A stretch of 64,000 nt of DNA from Streptomyces cavernicola. GTDB lineage: Bacteria > Actinomycetota > Actinomycetes > Streptomycetales > Streptomycetaceae. Of this stretch, positions 1 through 8,486 are shown piece after piece. Every line of letters begins with the position of its first letter. Position 1 is the stretch's first letter. A program made the translations under genes and the position numbers. Under the pieces are notes generated by a model. The model saw nothing but the letters and a program-made list of their open reading frames with translations. It did not search any database and was not told the origin of the DNA. The DNA is taken from the NCBI RefSeq assembly GCF_029968035.1, contig NZ_JASCIQ010000019.1, positions 90,819 through 154,818 of the forward strand, read 5' to 3'.

Positions 1-372
1 GCGCGGCGGGAGCTCCTGCAGGACCGTTTCGGCAGCTTCGGCTGCGACGTCTTCGGCTGCGATGTCTTCGGAGCCGTCGGCGCCGGCCTCCGCCTCGGCC
101 TCCGTGTCGGTTTCCGTATCGGTCTCGGCAGTTGACGCGTCCTCGGCGTCCGTGTCCTGCGGGGCGGTGTCCGAGGCGGTGCTCTGCGTGGGCTCCTCCG
201 TCGTGAGCGGAATCCCCGTGACCGGGTCCTCAGCGCTGCCGTCGTGCCCGTCGTACTCGTCTCCGTCGTACGTGGCGTACGTGTCGTACGCGTCGTTCTC
301 GTCGAACTCGTCGCTGTCACCGGTCACTTGCGGGCCGGTCGCGGTCTTCGTGGCACAGGCCGTCGTGGTCAT
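1..372 (-). CDS. Partial protein with acidic low-complexity N-terminus, function unknown
   Basis: The gene runs off the left edge, so only the first 124 codons are present. The ATG at 372-370 is preceded by a strong Shine-Dalgarno GGAGGTGA about 10 nt upstream, which fixes the start. The visible part is highly acidic and low in complexity: a DEFDENDAYDTYATYDGDEY stretch near residue 20, then runs rich in Thr, Glu, Asp and Ala (TETDTETDTEAEAEAGADG). No signal peptide, membrane segment or catalytic motif is visible, so the functional domain presumably lies outside the window. It diverges from the siderophore-binding lipoprotein gene and shares a candidate iron box with it. I do not recognise the family. 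Confidence 0.75.
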   Translation of the reverse strand, partial: MTTTACATKTATGPQVTGDSDEFDENDAYDTYATYDGDEYDGHDGSAEDPVTGIPLTTEEPTQSTASDTAPQDTDAEDASTAETDTETDTEAEAEAGADGSEDIAAEDVAAEAAETVLQELPPR

Positions 373-515
373 GAGTGAGCTGTCACCTCCGGCCCAGAAA
401 GCTAGTTTTCGCACGCGCTGCCGTGGCACGAGCGGCCCACCGCTTCACCCCAAAGGGTGGCCATGTCCAGATTCGCCTGAGAAAGCCGAGGTGGTTGTGC
501 TGAACCGAAATTGGC

Positions 516-535
516 TTAAAGTAAGGCCACCCTAA
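516..535. promoter_or_regulatory. Candidate iron box (DmdR/IdeR operator)
   Basis: TTAAAGTAAGGCCACCCTAA lies in the divergent region about 54 nt before the siderophore-binding protein start. Flanked by CTTA and TAAG, it partly matches the 19-bp palindromic iron box of actinobacterial DtxR-family repressors (TTAGGTTAGGCTAACCTAA type). The match is imperfect; the assignment rests on the half-site resemblance and on the function of the downstream gene. Confidence 0.5.
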
Positions 536-588
536 GAACCTGGGCCCCCTCCCCGTCCCCACCGGGCCTTCCTCATGCAGGAGCTTTG

Positions 589-1644
589 ATGTCCATACGC
601 CGCCGCGGCACCGCAGCCGTCGCACTCGCCGTCGCCGCCTCGCTCTCCCTCGCCGCCTGTTCGAGCGGCGACGCCGGCTCCGGCGGTGCCGACGGCGGAG
701 CCGGGAAGAAGGACGGCAACGGCAGCAAGTCCGTGGCCCAGGGCGGCGAGGACTTCGCGAAGGCCGCCGAGGACACCGCGAAGATGGGCACCGACGCGAA
801 GCCCGGCGAGTTCCCGCGCACCATCGAGCACGCCATGGGCAAGACCGAGCTGAAGGCGAAGCCGAAGCGGGTCGTCGTCCTGGACGTCGGCGAGCTGGAC
901 AACGTCGTCTCGCTCGGCCTGAAGCCTGTCGGGTACGCGCCGACCGAGGGCGACGACGGCATCCCCGGCTACCTCGCGAAGGACGCGGGCAAGCCCAAGA
1001 ACGTCGGCACCATCAACGCCCTCAACCTTGAGGCGATCAACGAGCTCAAGCCCGACCTGATCCTCGGCAGCGAGCTGCGCGCCGCGAAGATGTACCCGCA
1101 GCTCTCCAAGATCGCCCCGACCGTGTTCTCCATTCGCCCGGGATTCACCTGGAAGGAGAACTACCTCCTCAACGCCGCCGCACTCGACGAGCAGGCCGAG
1201 GCGAAGGAGCAGCTCGCCGCGTACGAGAAGAAGGCGAAGGAGCTCGGCGAGGCCGTCGACAAGAGCGGCGAGAAGCCCACCGTCACGATGCTGCGCTACA
1301 TGCCCGGCATGATCCGCCTCTACGCGAAGGCCTCGTTCATCGGCACGATCCTCGACGACGCCGGCGTCGAGCGCCCGAAGAACCAGCAGATCAACGACCT
1401 CGCCGCGGAGATCAGCCCGGAGAAGATCGACGAGGCCGACGCCGACTGGATTTTCACCGGCGTCTACGGCGACGCCGAGAAGACCGACCGCTCCACGGCC
1501 GAGGGCAACCCGCTGTGGAAGAAGCTCGACGCCGTGAAGAACGGCCGGGCGAAGAACGTCCCGGACGAGACCTGGTACCTGGGCCTCGGCGTGACGGCGG
1601 CGGACGAGGTCCTGGACGACCTCGACGAGTACCTGGCGAAGTGA
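589..1644 (+). CDS. Iron-siderophore ABC transporter substrate-binding lipoprotein
   Basis: A 351-residue lipoprotein of the helical-backbone metal receptor (TroA/FhuD-like) type that would capture ferric siderophore at the cell surface and deliver it to an ABC permease. The signal peptide ends in the lipobox LAAC at about residues 20-23, followed by a Ser/Gly/Asp linker. The body carries the family pattern RVVVLDVGELDNVVSLGLKPVGYAP, then DLILGSE. The ATG at 589 has AGGAG 5-6 nt upstream; an in-frame TTG directly before it is not needed. No permease or ATPase gene follows, so it is an orphan receptor or serves a transporter elsewhere. The candidate iron box upstream suggests iron repression. 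Confidence 0.9.
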   Translation: MSIRRRGTAAVALAVAASLSLAACSSGDAGSGGADGGAGKKDGNGSKSVAQGGEDFAKAAEDTAKMGTDAKPGEFPRTIEHAMGKTELKAKPKRVVVLDVGELDNVVSLGLKPVGYAPTEGDDGIPGYLAKDAGKPKNVGTINALNLEAINELKPDLILGSELRAAKMYPQLSKIAPTVFSIRPGFTWKENYLLNAAALDEQAEAKEQLAAYEKKAKELGEAVDKSGEKPTVTMLRYMPGMIRLYAKASFIGTILDDAGVERPKNQQINDLAAEISPEKIDEADADWIFTGVYGDAEKTDRSTAEGNPLWKKLDAVKNGRAKNVPDETWYLGLGVTAADEVLDDLDEYLAK

Positions 1645-1724
1645 TCGCACGGGGCCCGGGGCTCGTGCCCCCGGCCCCGTCCGTTCGCAGGCAACGCCCA
1701 GTGATCGGACCACGCAAGGCCAGG

Positions 1725-1739
1725 TAGCCTGAACCCGTG
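1725..1739 (+). promoter_or_regulatory. Leaderless promoter of the Nif3-like gene
   Basis: A TAGCCT -10 box at 1725-1730 is followed by 6 nt and then the GTG start at 1737. There is no Shine-Dalgarno before that GTG. The spacing places the transcription start at or next to the start codon, as in leaderless actinobacterial mRNAs. A -35 element is not obvious. Confidence 0.55.
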
Positions 1740-2600
1740 CCCCGTCTGTCTGAAGTCATCGCCGCCCTCGACGCTCTGTGGCCCCCGGAGCGGGCCGAGC
1801 AGTGGGACGCCGTCGGCACCGTCTGCGGGGACCCGCAGGCCGAGGTCACGCGCGTCCTGTTCGCCGTCGACCCGGTGCAGGAGGTCGTCGACGAAGCGGT
1901 CCGGCTGGACGCCGACCTCCTGGTCACGCACCACCCGCTCTACCTGCGCGGTACGACGACGGTCGCGGCCACGCACTTCAAGGGCCGGGCCGTGCACGAC
2001 CTGATCAAGAACGACGTGGCGCTGCACGTCGCGCACACCAACGCCGACACCGCCGACCCGGGGGTCTCCGACGCCCTCGCCGGCGCCCTCGACCTGCGCG
2101 TCGTGCGCCCGCTCGTCCCCGACGCCACGGACCCCGCGGGCCGTCGCGGGCTCGGCCGGATCTGCGAGCTCGACCACCCGCTCACCGTGCGGGAGTTCGC
2201 GGCCCGCGCGGCGAAGCGGCTGCCCGGCACCGCACAGGGCGTGCGCGCGGCCGGCGACCCGGACGCCGTGATCCGTACCGTCGCGGTGAGCGGCGGCTCC
2301 GGCGACAGCCTCTTCGACGCGGTCCGCGCGGCCGGCGTGGACGGCTTCCTCACCGCCGACCTGCGCCACCACCCCGCCTCCGAGGCCACCCAGCAGACTC
2401 CGCTCGCGCTGTTCGACGCCGCCCACTGGGCCACCGAGTGGCCCTGGTGCGAGCAGGCCGCCGCCCAGCTCGACGAGATCTCCGACCGCAACGGATGGGG
2501 CCTTCGGGTCCATGTCTCGCGTACGGTCACCGACCCCTGGACCGCCCACGCGGCGTCGTCCGTCTCCGCACCCACTGACTCAACTGGAGCCCCCAACTGA
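1737..2600 (+). CDS. Nif3-like dinuclear metal center hexameric protein
   Basis: A 287-residue Nif3/YbgI family protein, a widespread dinuclear-metal protein whose cellular role is not settled; some members are annotated as GTP cyclohydrolase I type 2 homologues. Metal-ligand signatures are visible: DADLLVTHHPLYL near residues 58-70, AHTNADTA near 100, and late in the protein the LTADLRHHPASEA and FDAAHWATEW segments that carry the remaining His/Glu ligands. It is the first gene of a three-gene unit with the zinc-ribbon protein and the RNase HI/phosphatase, an arrangement I recall as conserved in Streptomyces. Translation starts at GTG from a probably leaderless transcript. Confidence 0.9.
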   Translation: MPRLSEVIAALDALWPPERAEQWDAVGTVCGDPQAEVTRVLFAVDPVQEVVDEAVRLDADLLVTHHPLYLRGTTTVAATHFKGRAVHDLIKNDVALHVAHTNADTADPGVSDALAGALDLRVVRPLVPDATDPAGRRGLGRICELDHPLTVREFAARAAKRLPGTAQGVRAAGDPDAVIRTVAVSGGSGDSLFDAVRAAGVDGFLTADLRHHPASEATQQTPLALFDAAHWATEWPWCEQAAAQLDEISDRNGWGLRVHVSRTVTDPWTAHAASSVSAPTDSTGAPN

Positions 2601-3340
2601 ACGCCGCGCCCGCCGACCAGATCCGCCTCCTCGACGTCCAGGCGCTCGACGTACGCCTGCAGCAGCTCGCGCACAAGCGCAAGGCGCTGCCCGAGCACGC
2701 CGAGATCGAGTCGCTCACCAAGGACCTCACGCAGCTCAAGGACCTGCTCGTCGCCGCGCAGACCGAGGAGAGCGACTGCGCCCGCGAGCAGACCAAGGCC
2801 GAGCAGGACGTGGACCAGGTGCGCCAGCGCGCCGTCCGCGACCAGCAGCGCCTGGACTCCGGCGCGGTCACCAGCCCCAAGGACCTGGAGAACCTGCAGC
2901 GGGAGATCGCCTCGCTCGCCAAGCGCCAGGGCGACCTGGAGGACGTGGTCCTGGAGGTCATGGAGCGCCGCGAGTCCGCGCAGGAGCGCGTCGGCGAGCT
3001 GACCGAGCGCGTCTCCTCCGTGCAGGCGAAGATCGACGACGCCACGGCCCGCCGTGACGCCGCCTTCGAGGAGATCGACGGCGAGGCCGCCACGGTCACC
3101 AAGGAGCGCGAGGTCGTCGCCGGTTCCGTCCCGGCCGACCTCCTGAAGCTCTACGACAAGCTGCGCGAGAAGGAGGGCGGCGTCGGCGCGGCCCGCCTCT
3201 ACCAGCGCCGCTGCGAGGGCTGCCGCCTGGAGCTCAACATCACCGAGCTCAACGAGGTGCGTGCCGCCGCCCCCGACGCGGTCGTGCGCTGCGAGAACTG
3301 CCGCCGCATCCTGGTCCGTACGGCGGAGTCCGGGCTGTAG
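2597..3340 (+). CDS. C4-type zinc-ribbon coiled-coil protein (CT398-like)
   Basis: A 247-residue protein with a long antiparallel coiled coil (about residues 20-180, Glu/Lys/Gln/Arg-rich) and a C-terminal zinc ribbon with CEGC and CENC knuckles (RRCEGCRLELN and VVRCENCRRIL). Related proteins are annotated as putative nucleic-acid-binding zinc-ribbon proteins. The reading frame has no ATG, GTG or TTG before residue 71. A CTG at 2597, with GGAG 7 nt upstream and overlapping the Nif3 stop as CTGA, gives the N-terminus NAAPADQIRLLDVQALDVR that I recall from homologues. It is therefore probably translationally coupled to nif3 and initiated at CTG. Confidence 0.85.
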   Translation: MNAAPADQIRLLDVQALDVRLQQLAHKRKALPEHAEIESLTKDLTQLKDLLVAAQTEESDCAREQTKAEQDVDQVRQRAVRDQQRLDSGAVTSPKDLENLQREIASLAKRQGDLEDVVLEVMERRESAQERVGELTERVSSVQAKIDDATARRDAAFEEIDGEAATVTKEREVVAGSVPADLLKLYDKLREKEGGVGAARLYQRRCEGCRLELNITELNEVRAAAPDAVVRCENCRRILVRTAESGL

Positions 3341-3343
3341 TCC

Positions 3344-4666
3344 ATGCGCTTCGTGGTCGAGGCCGACGGCGGGTCCCGGGGCAACCCGGGCCCCGCGGGG
3401 TACGGCGCGGTGGTCCTGGACGCGACCACCGGTGAAGTCCTCGCCGAGCGGGCCGAGTTCATCGGTGTGGCGACGAACAACGTCGCCGAGTACAAGGGCC
3501 TGGTCGCCGGGTTGACGGCCGCCCATGAGCTCGACCCGGACGCCTCGGTCGCGGTCCGGATGGACTCCAAGCTGGTCGTCGAGCAGATGTCGGGCCGCTG
3601 GCAGATCAAGCACCCGGACATGCGCCCGCTCGCCGCTCGGGCCCGCGGGATCTTCCCGCCGGGCACGGTCACGTACGAGTGGATCCCACGCGCGGAGAAC
3701 AAGCACGCGGACCGGCTCGCCAACGAGGCGATGGACGCGGGCAAGCGCGGCGAACAGTGGACGGCGGCCGACTCCACGGCCGAGCTGGACGCGCAGGACG
3801 CCCGCGCCGCGCGCAATGCGGGGAAGACCTCCGCGAACCTCCCCGAGCCCGAGGGCCCGCCCGGCGACGCGACGGCCGGAGCGGCCAAGGCGCGGGCCGC
3901 GCTTGCGGGTTCGCGTACGGGCGCGGTGACGGAGGCCGCGGTCCAGGCCCCTGCCGCTGCCCAGACACCCGCCGCGCAGGCCCCAGCCACTGCCCAGGCA
4001 CCCACCGTGCAGGCCCCCGCCGCCGGTTGGTCCGCCCCCGATCTGGGCCCGCCCGTCACCCTCGTCCTGCTGCGGCACGGCGAGACCGCGCTCACGCCCG
4101 AGAAGCGGTTCTCCGGCAGCGGCGGATCCGACCCGGAGCTCTCCGCGATCGGGCGCGAACAGGCCGAGCGGGTCGCCGCCGCCCTCGCCGCGCGCGGCAC
4201 CGTCCAGGAGATCGTCAGCTCACCGCTGCGCCGCTGCCGCGAGACCGCGGACGCCGTCGCGGCCCGCCTCGGCCTGGGCGTCACCGTCGAACAGGGCCTC
4301 AGGGAAACGGACTTCGGGGTCTGGGAGGGCCTGACCTTCGCCGAGGCCCGCGAGCGCTACCCGGACGAGCTGGACGCCTGGCTGTCCGCGCCGGACGCGG
4401 CCCCGCCCGGCGGTGAGTCCTTCGCCGAGGTCGCGACGCGGGTCGAGGAGGCGCGGGCCCGCCTCGTCGCGCGGTACGCGGGGCGTACGGTCCTGCTCGT
4501 CACGCACGTCACGCCCATCAAGACGCTGGTGCGGCTCGCGCTCGGGGCGCCGCCGCAGGCGCTGTTCCGGATGGAGCTGTCGGCGGCGTCGCTCTCGGCC
4601 ATCGCGTACTACGGCGACGGGAACGCCTCGCTGCGGCTCCTCAACGAGACGTCCCACCTGCGCTGA
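3344..4666 (+). CDS. Bifunctional RNase HI / acid phosphatase (histidine phosphatase fusion)
   Basis: A 440-residue two-domain protein. Residues 1-140 are an RNase HI domain (FVVEADGGSRGNPGPAGYG, the NVAEYKGL segment, and RMDSK with the catalytic acidic residues), which cleaves RNA in RNA-DNA hybrids. An Ala/Pro/Gln-rich linker of about 90 residues (APAAAQTPAAQAPATAQAP) follows. From about residue 235 there is a CobC/phosphoglycerate-mutase-like phosphatase with the RHGE signature (LVLLRHGETALT) and a second catalytic His in VTHVTP. The same fusion is known in mycobacteria (Rv2228c type). It starts 3 nt after the zinc-ribbon gene, so it is co-transcribed. Confidence 0.93.
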   Translation: MRFVVEADGGSRGNPGPAGYGAVVLDATTGEVLAERAEFIGVATNNVAEYKGLVAGLTAAHELDPDASVAVRMDSKLVVEQMSGRWQIKHPDMRPLAARARGIFPPGTVTYEWIPRAENKHADRLANEAMDAGKRGEQWTAADSTAELDAQDARAARNAGKTSANLPEPEGPPGDATAGAAKARAALAGSRTGAVTEAAVQAPAAAQTPAAQAPATAQAPTVQAPAAGWSAPDLGPPVTLVLLRHGETALTPEKRFSGSGGSDPELSAIGREQAERVAAALAARGTVQEIVSSPLRRCRETADAVAARLGLGVTVEQGLRETDFGVWEGLTFAEARERYPDELDAWLSAPDAAPPGGESFAEVATRVEEARARLVARYAGRTVLLVTHVTPIKTLVRLALGAPPQALFRMELSAASLSAIAYYGDGNASLRLLNETSHLR

Positions 4667-4682
4667 GCGGCACGGGCGCGAG

Positions 4683-5306
4683 TCAGCCCCGTACGGCCGC
4701 GGCCTCGCGGGCCAGGTCCTCGATGCGCGCCCAGTCCTTCGCCGCGACCGCGTCGCCGGGAAGCATCCAACTGCCGCCCACGCAGCCGACGTTCTTCAGC
4801 GCGAGGTACGAGGGCGCCGAGGCGGGCGTGACGCCGCCGGTCGGGCAGAAGCGGGCCTGGGGGAGCGGGCCCGCGAGGGACTTGAGGTAGGCGGTGCCGC
4901 CGGCGGCCTCGGCGGGGAAGAACTTCATCTCGCTGACGCCGCGTTCGAGCAGCGCCACCACCTCGGACGTCGTGGAGACGCCGGGCAGGAACGGCACGCC
5001 CGACGCCTTCATCGCGTCCAGGAGCGCCTCCGTCCAGCCGGGGCTGACCAGGAACTTCGCACCCGCGTCCACCGAGTCCCGGACGTTCTGAGGGGAGATC
5101 ACGGTGCCGGCGCCGACCACCGCGTCCGGCACCTCGGCGGCGATCGCGCGGATGGCGTCGAGGGCGGCGGGGGTGCGCAGCGTCACCTCGATCGCGGGCA
5201 GGCCGCCCGCCACCAGGGCTCGGGCGAGCGGCACCGCGTCCGCGGCGTCCTCCACGACGGCGACGGGCACGACGGGGGCGAGGTCAAGGACAGAGCGCGA
5301 AGTCAT
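4683..5306 (-). CDS. eda: 2-dehydro-3-deoxy-phosphogluconate (KDPG/KHG) aldolase
   Basis: A 207-residue class I aldolase that splits KDPG to pyruvate and glyceraldehyde-3-phosphate in the Entner-Doudoroff pathway, or 4-hydroxy-2-oxoglutarate to pyruvate and glyoxylate. Glu40 and Arg44 lie in IEVTLRTP, and the Schiff-base lysine is Lys128 in SEMKFFPAE. Phosphate-binding Gly-rich strands (FCPTGGVT, GCVGGSW) are present, and the length matches the family. No dehydratase (edd) or sugar-acid kinase gene lies nearby. An inverted repeat 43-57 nt upstream may be its operator. Confidence 0.92.
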   Translation of the reverse strand: MTSRSVLDLAPVVPVAVVEDAADAVPLARALVAGGLPAIEVTLRTPAALDAIRAIAAEVPDAVVGAGTVISPQNVRDSVDAGAKFLVSPGWTEALLDAMKASGVPFLPGVSTTSEVVALLERGVSEMKFFPAEAAGGTAYLKSLAGPLPQARFCPTGGVTPASAPSYLALKNVGCVGGSWMLPGDAVAAKDWARIEDLAREAAAVRG

Positions 5307-5348
5307 GGCACCATCCTGCCCGCCGTGTGCAGCATGCGCAAAGAGCGT

Positions 5349-5363
5349 TGCACATGTTGCAAT
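5349..5363. promoter_or_regulatory. Inverted repeat upstream of eda, candidate operator
   Basis: TTGCA-CATGT-TGCAA, with 5-bp arms, lies 43-57 nt upstream of the eda start. Further TTGCA-like half sites are next to it, and the short AT-richer patch stands out from the surrounding GC. It would suit a GntR- or IclR-type repressor of sugar-acid metabolism, but no such regulator gene is adjacent. Confidence 0.35.
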
Positions 5364-5403
5364 GCACCCTCTCGGGTCTCCAGGCTCTCCCGGCTCTCCC
5401 GGC

Positions 5404-6204
5404 TCAGTGAATCTCCGTCACCACCACGTCCAGCTGCCAGGCCTTCCCCGCCTTCGCCGGAGCCTCGGCCTCCACGGCGTACCCGAGTCCGCGCAGCGCC
5501 TCCACGAGCTCCGCGGGCGACGCGGGGGACGCGCCCGTCCGCAGCAGGTCGCGCACGATCCGGCCCTTGGTCGCCTTGTTGAAGTGGCTCACCACGGAGC
5601 GCTTCTCCACCCCGTCGACCAGCTGCGAGTGCAGCACCCGCACCGTCGCCGTCCGGCCCGCCACCTCGCCCTTCGGCTTCCACGCGCTCGCGTACGCGGA
5701 GGAACGCAGGTCGAGCACCAGGCCCTGCCCGGCCGCCTCCGGGAGAACGTCCGCCATGACCCCGCGCCAGTACGCGTTCAGAGCGCCGAGCCCCGGCAGC
5801 TTCACGCCCATCGAGCAGCGGTACGAGGGGATGCGGTCGGTGACCCGCACCGCGCCCCACAGCCCCGAGAACACGAGCAGCGACTTCGCGGCCCGCCGCT
5901 TCGCCGCCGCGTCGAGCGAGGCGAGGTCGAGCGCGTCGTACAGGACGCCGGTGTAGATCTCCCCGGCCGGTCGCGCCCCCGCCGTGCGCAGCTCCGCGTT
6001 CTTCGCGACCTCGCCGCGCAGACCCTCGCTGAGGCCGAGCACCCCGCGCGCCTTCTCCTCGTCGGCCTGGCACAGCTCCACCAGCTCGTCGAGCACTGCC
6101 TGCCGCGCCTCGGCCAGACCCGGCAGGGACAGCTCCTCCGGCTTCAGGGGCGCGCCCTTCCCGGAAGCGGCCTTTCCCTCGGACGGAGGCAAGAGCACGA
6201 GCAC
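5404..6204 (-). CDS. yaaA: Peroxide stress protein YaaA (DUF328/UPF0246)
   Basis: A 266-residue member of the YaaA family, linked in E. coli to protection against peroxide by limiting unincorporated iron. The diagnostic N-terminus VLVLLPPSEGK is present, followed by FSGLWGAVRVTDRIPSYRCS and, late in the protein, SHFNKATKGRIVRDL. The frame is open upstream to 6381, but the family begins at the GTG at 6204, which has GGAG 8 nt before it. Its end lies close to the eda promoter, with the same orientation as eda. Iron-related genes are common elsewhere in this window, but no iron box is visible here. Confidence 0.88.
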   Translation of the reverse strand: MLVLLPPSEGKAASGKGAPLKPEELSLPGLAEARQAVLDELVELCQADEEKARGVLGLSEGLRGEVAKNAELRTAGARPAGEIYTGVLYDALDLASLDAAAKRRAAKSLLVFSGLWGAVRVTDRIPSYRCSMGVKLPGLGALNAYWRGVMADVLPEAAGQGLVLDLRSSAYASAWKPKGEVAGRTATVRVLHSQLVDGVEKRSVVSHFNKATKGRIVRDLLRTGASPASPAELVEALRGLGYAVEAEAPAKAGKAWQLDVVVTEIH

Positions 6205-6379
6205 GACGGGTTCTCCTTCTGCGGTGGTACGAGGCGGGGGGTGCGGCCCCCAGGTGATACGGGGTGCGGCCCCCGAGGCAGCGTAACGGCCGGACGCGGT
6301 ACGCCAGGACCGCGTCCAGGGAGCGAGCCAGAACGCCCAGAACGGGAGGAAACAGGGCAGACGAAATACGCTCACACAC

Positions 6380-7873
6380 ATGCCCCGCCGTCACCTGCAC
6401 GTGCCCCCGGCCACGGAGGCGACCCCGCTGCGCGCCGCCCTCCACGCGCTGCGCGCCGACCTCGACGTGCCGCAGGAGTTCCCGCCCGAGGTCCTCGCCG
6501 AGGCGGAGGCCGCCGCGCGCGAGCCCCGGCTGCCCGACGCCGACGCCACCGACATCCCGTTCTTCACGATCGACCCGCCCACCCGTCTCCCGCCACCACC
6601 CTTCCAACGAGTCGCTTCGCGACCGCCCTCTGATGCGACCGACCTCGACCAGGCCATGCACCTCTCCCGCAGGGACGGCGGCGGCTACCGGGTGCGGTAC
6701 GCCATCGCCGACGTCGCCGCCTTCGTCACCCCCGGCGGCGCCCTCGACCGCGAGGCCCACGCCCGCGCCGTCACCCTGTACTTCCCCGACGAGAAGGTGC
6801 CCCTGCACCCGCCGCTGCTCTCCGAGGGCGCCGCGAGCCTCCTCCCCGACCAGGACGTGCCGGCCCTCCTGTGGACCATCGACCTGGACGCGGACGGCCA
6901 CCGCACCGCCCTCGACGTCCGCCGCGCCCTCGTCCGCAGCCGCGCCAAACTCGACTACGAGAGCGTCCAGAAGGCCATCGACACCGGCACCGCCGAAGAG
7001 CCCCTCGCCCTGCTCGAGGACATCGGGCTGCTCCGCGAACAGCGCGAGGTGGAACGCGGCGGGATCTCCCTCAACGTCCCCGAGCAGGAGATCGTGGAAC
7101 GCGACGGCCACTACGCGCTCACCTACCGCGCCCTGCGCCCCGCCGACGCCTGGAACGCCCAGATCTCCCTGCTCACCGGCATCGCCGCCGCTGACCTGAT
7201 GACCGAGCACGGCACCGGCATCCTGCGCACCCTGCCCGCCGCCCCCGACGGCGCGGTCGGCCGCCTCCGCCGCGCCGCCACCGCCCTGCACGTGGACTGG
7301 CCGCACCACGTCCCGTACGCCGACCTCGTCCGCGCACTCGACCCGCGCGAGCCGAACCACGCCGCGTTCCTCCAGGAGTGCACGACCCTGCTCCGCGGCG
7401 CGGGCTACACCGCCTTCACCGGCGGCGAGCTGCCCGAGCCGCGCGTCCACTCCGCCGTCGCCGCCGCGTACACGCACTGCACGGCCCCGCTGCGCCGCCT
7501 CGTCGACCGGTACGCGGGGGAGATCTGCCTGGCCGCCTGCGCCGGGGACGACCCGCCGCAGTGGGTGCTCGACGCCCTGCCCGAGCTGCCCAAGGAGATG
7601 GCCGACGGGACCCGGCGGGCCAACACCGTGGAGCGCGAGAGCATCGACATCGTCGAGGCCGCGCTGCTCCGGGACCGTATCGGCGAGACCTTCGAGGCGA
7701 CCGTGATCGACGTCAAGGAGCAGGAACCCGCCGTAGGCACCGTGCACCTGGAGGACCCCGCGGTCGTCGCCCGCATCGAGGGCACCGCGGAGCTGCCCCT
7801 CGGCGAGCGCCTCCGCGTCCGCCTCACCCAGGCCGACCCGGGCTCGGCGAAGGTCCGGTTCGCCCCGGCGTGA
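6380..7873 (+). CDS. RNB-domain exoribonuclease (RNase II/R-like) with an insertion in the active-site loop
   Basis: A 497-residue RNB-family protein expected to degrade RNA 3' to 5'. It has the catalytic aspartate motif DLDQAMHL, VRYAIADVAAFV, LYFPDEKVPLHP and SLLPDQ, a central AAY-THCTAPLRRLVDRY segment, and a C-terminal S1-like tail. Usually IDPP(T/S)STDLDQA is contiguous; here about 18 extra residues (RLPPPPFQRVASRPPSDA) separate IDPPT from TDLDQA. About half of those codons end in A or T, unlike the rest of the gene. Whether the enzyme is active is uncertain. No separate N-terminal cold-shock domain is evident, as in the short actinobacterial members. Its 3' end overlaps the convergent membrane-protein gene by 50 nt. 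Confidence 0.85.
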   Translation: MPRRHLHVPPATEATPLRAALHALRADLDVPQEFPPEVLAEAEAAAREPRLPDADATDIPFFTIDPPTRLPPPPFQRVASRPPSDATDLDQAMHLSRRDGGGYRVRYAIADVAAFVTPGGALDREAHARAVTLYFPDEKVPLHPPLLSEGAASLLPDQDVPALLWTIDLDADGHRTALDVRRALVRSRAKLDYESVQKAIDTGTAEEPLALLEDIGLLREQREVERGGISLNVPEQEIVERDGHYALTYRALRPADAWNAQISLLTGIAAADLMTEHGTGILRTLPAAPDGAVGRLRRAATALHVDWPHHVPYADLVRALDPREPNHAAFLQECTTLLRGAGYTAFTGGELPEPRVHSAVAAAYTHCTAPLRRLVDRYAGEICLAACAGDDPPQWVLDALPELPKEMADGTRRANTVERESIDIVEAALLRDRIGETFEATVIDVKEQEPAVGTVHLEDPAVVARIEGTAELPLGERLRVRLTQADPGSAKVRFAPA

Positions 7874-8486
7874 GCGTGGGCCGACCGTTCTTGAGCGCCG
7901 CGACGAGGGCCTGTGGATCGTCCGCGTGGAACCGCACCGCCGTCGTCACCTCCACCCGCCGCCCAAGGGGCCGTACGAATGTCACGGGCGCCGCGAGCTC
8001 CACCGTCACCGTCGTCTGCGAGCCGACCAGGAGGTCGAGGCTGCCGTCCGGGTGCTCCTGGACCCGCTTGCCGGCGGGGTAGTGCCGCGCCACATGTGCG
8101 CGGCCCACACCCTCGGCGGGGATGCGCAGGTCGAGCAGGTGCCCGTACCGGATGCGCAGCGAACCGTCCGCGCCCACCACATGTGGCCGGACCACACATG
8201 CGGCGTGCAGCGCGAGCACCTGAAGCACGGTGTACACATCGAGGAACAGCACGATCGCGTGCACCGCGGGCCACGGGATCAGCACCGCGAGCGCGACCGT
8301 TTCGAGCACGGCCACGAACAGCAGCCCGAACAGCATCGCTGTCTGCGGCCCGGTGTACGCGAAGGCCCGCGCCCCCTCGGACACCCCGTGCCGCCGCCGC
8401 GCGACCCACAGCAACAGGCTGTGCATCCCGTGCAGTTCGAGCACGGTGAGCCGCTGTACGGCCCGTAGCACCCGCGCGCCGCTCAC
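7824..8486 (-). CDS. Membrane protein of unknown function
   Basis: A 220-residue protein with two or three hydrophobic segments in the N-terminal half (AMLFGLLFVAVLETVALAVL, then AIVLFLDVYTVLQVLALHAA), followed by a soluble beta-rich C-terminal half (GSLRIRYGHLLDLRIP, TTVTVELAAPVTFVRPLG). I do not recognise a named domain. Its ATG overlaps the stop of the upstream MerR gene as ATGA, so the two form a coupled operon and the protein is a plausible target or partner of that regulator. The last 50 nt overlap the RNB ribonuclease gene tail to tail. Confidence 0.8.
   Translation of the reverse strand: MSGARVLRAVQRLTVLELHGMHSLLLWVARRRHGVSEGARAFAYTGPQTAMLFGLLFVAVLETVALAVLIPWPAVHAIVLFLDVYTVLQVLALHAACVVRPHVVGADGSLRIRYGHLLDLRIPAEGVGRAHVARHYPAGKRVQEHPDGSLDLLVGSQTTVTVELAAPVTFVRPLGRRVEVTTAVRFHADDPQALVAALKNGRPTLTPGRTGPSPSPGRPG

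Noticed and set aside
532..1713. Long minus-strand open frame opposite the siderophore-binding gene
   Set aside because: Its Arg/Gly/Val/Leu-rich translation is the usual antisense shadow of a high-GC gene; the plus strand has a lipobox, family motifs and a ribosome binding site.
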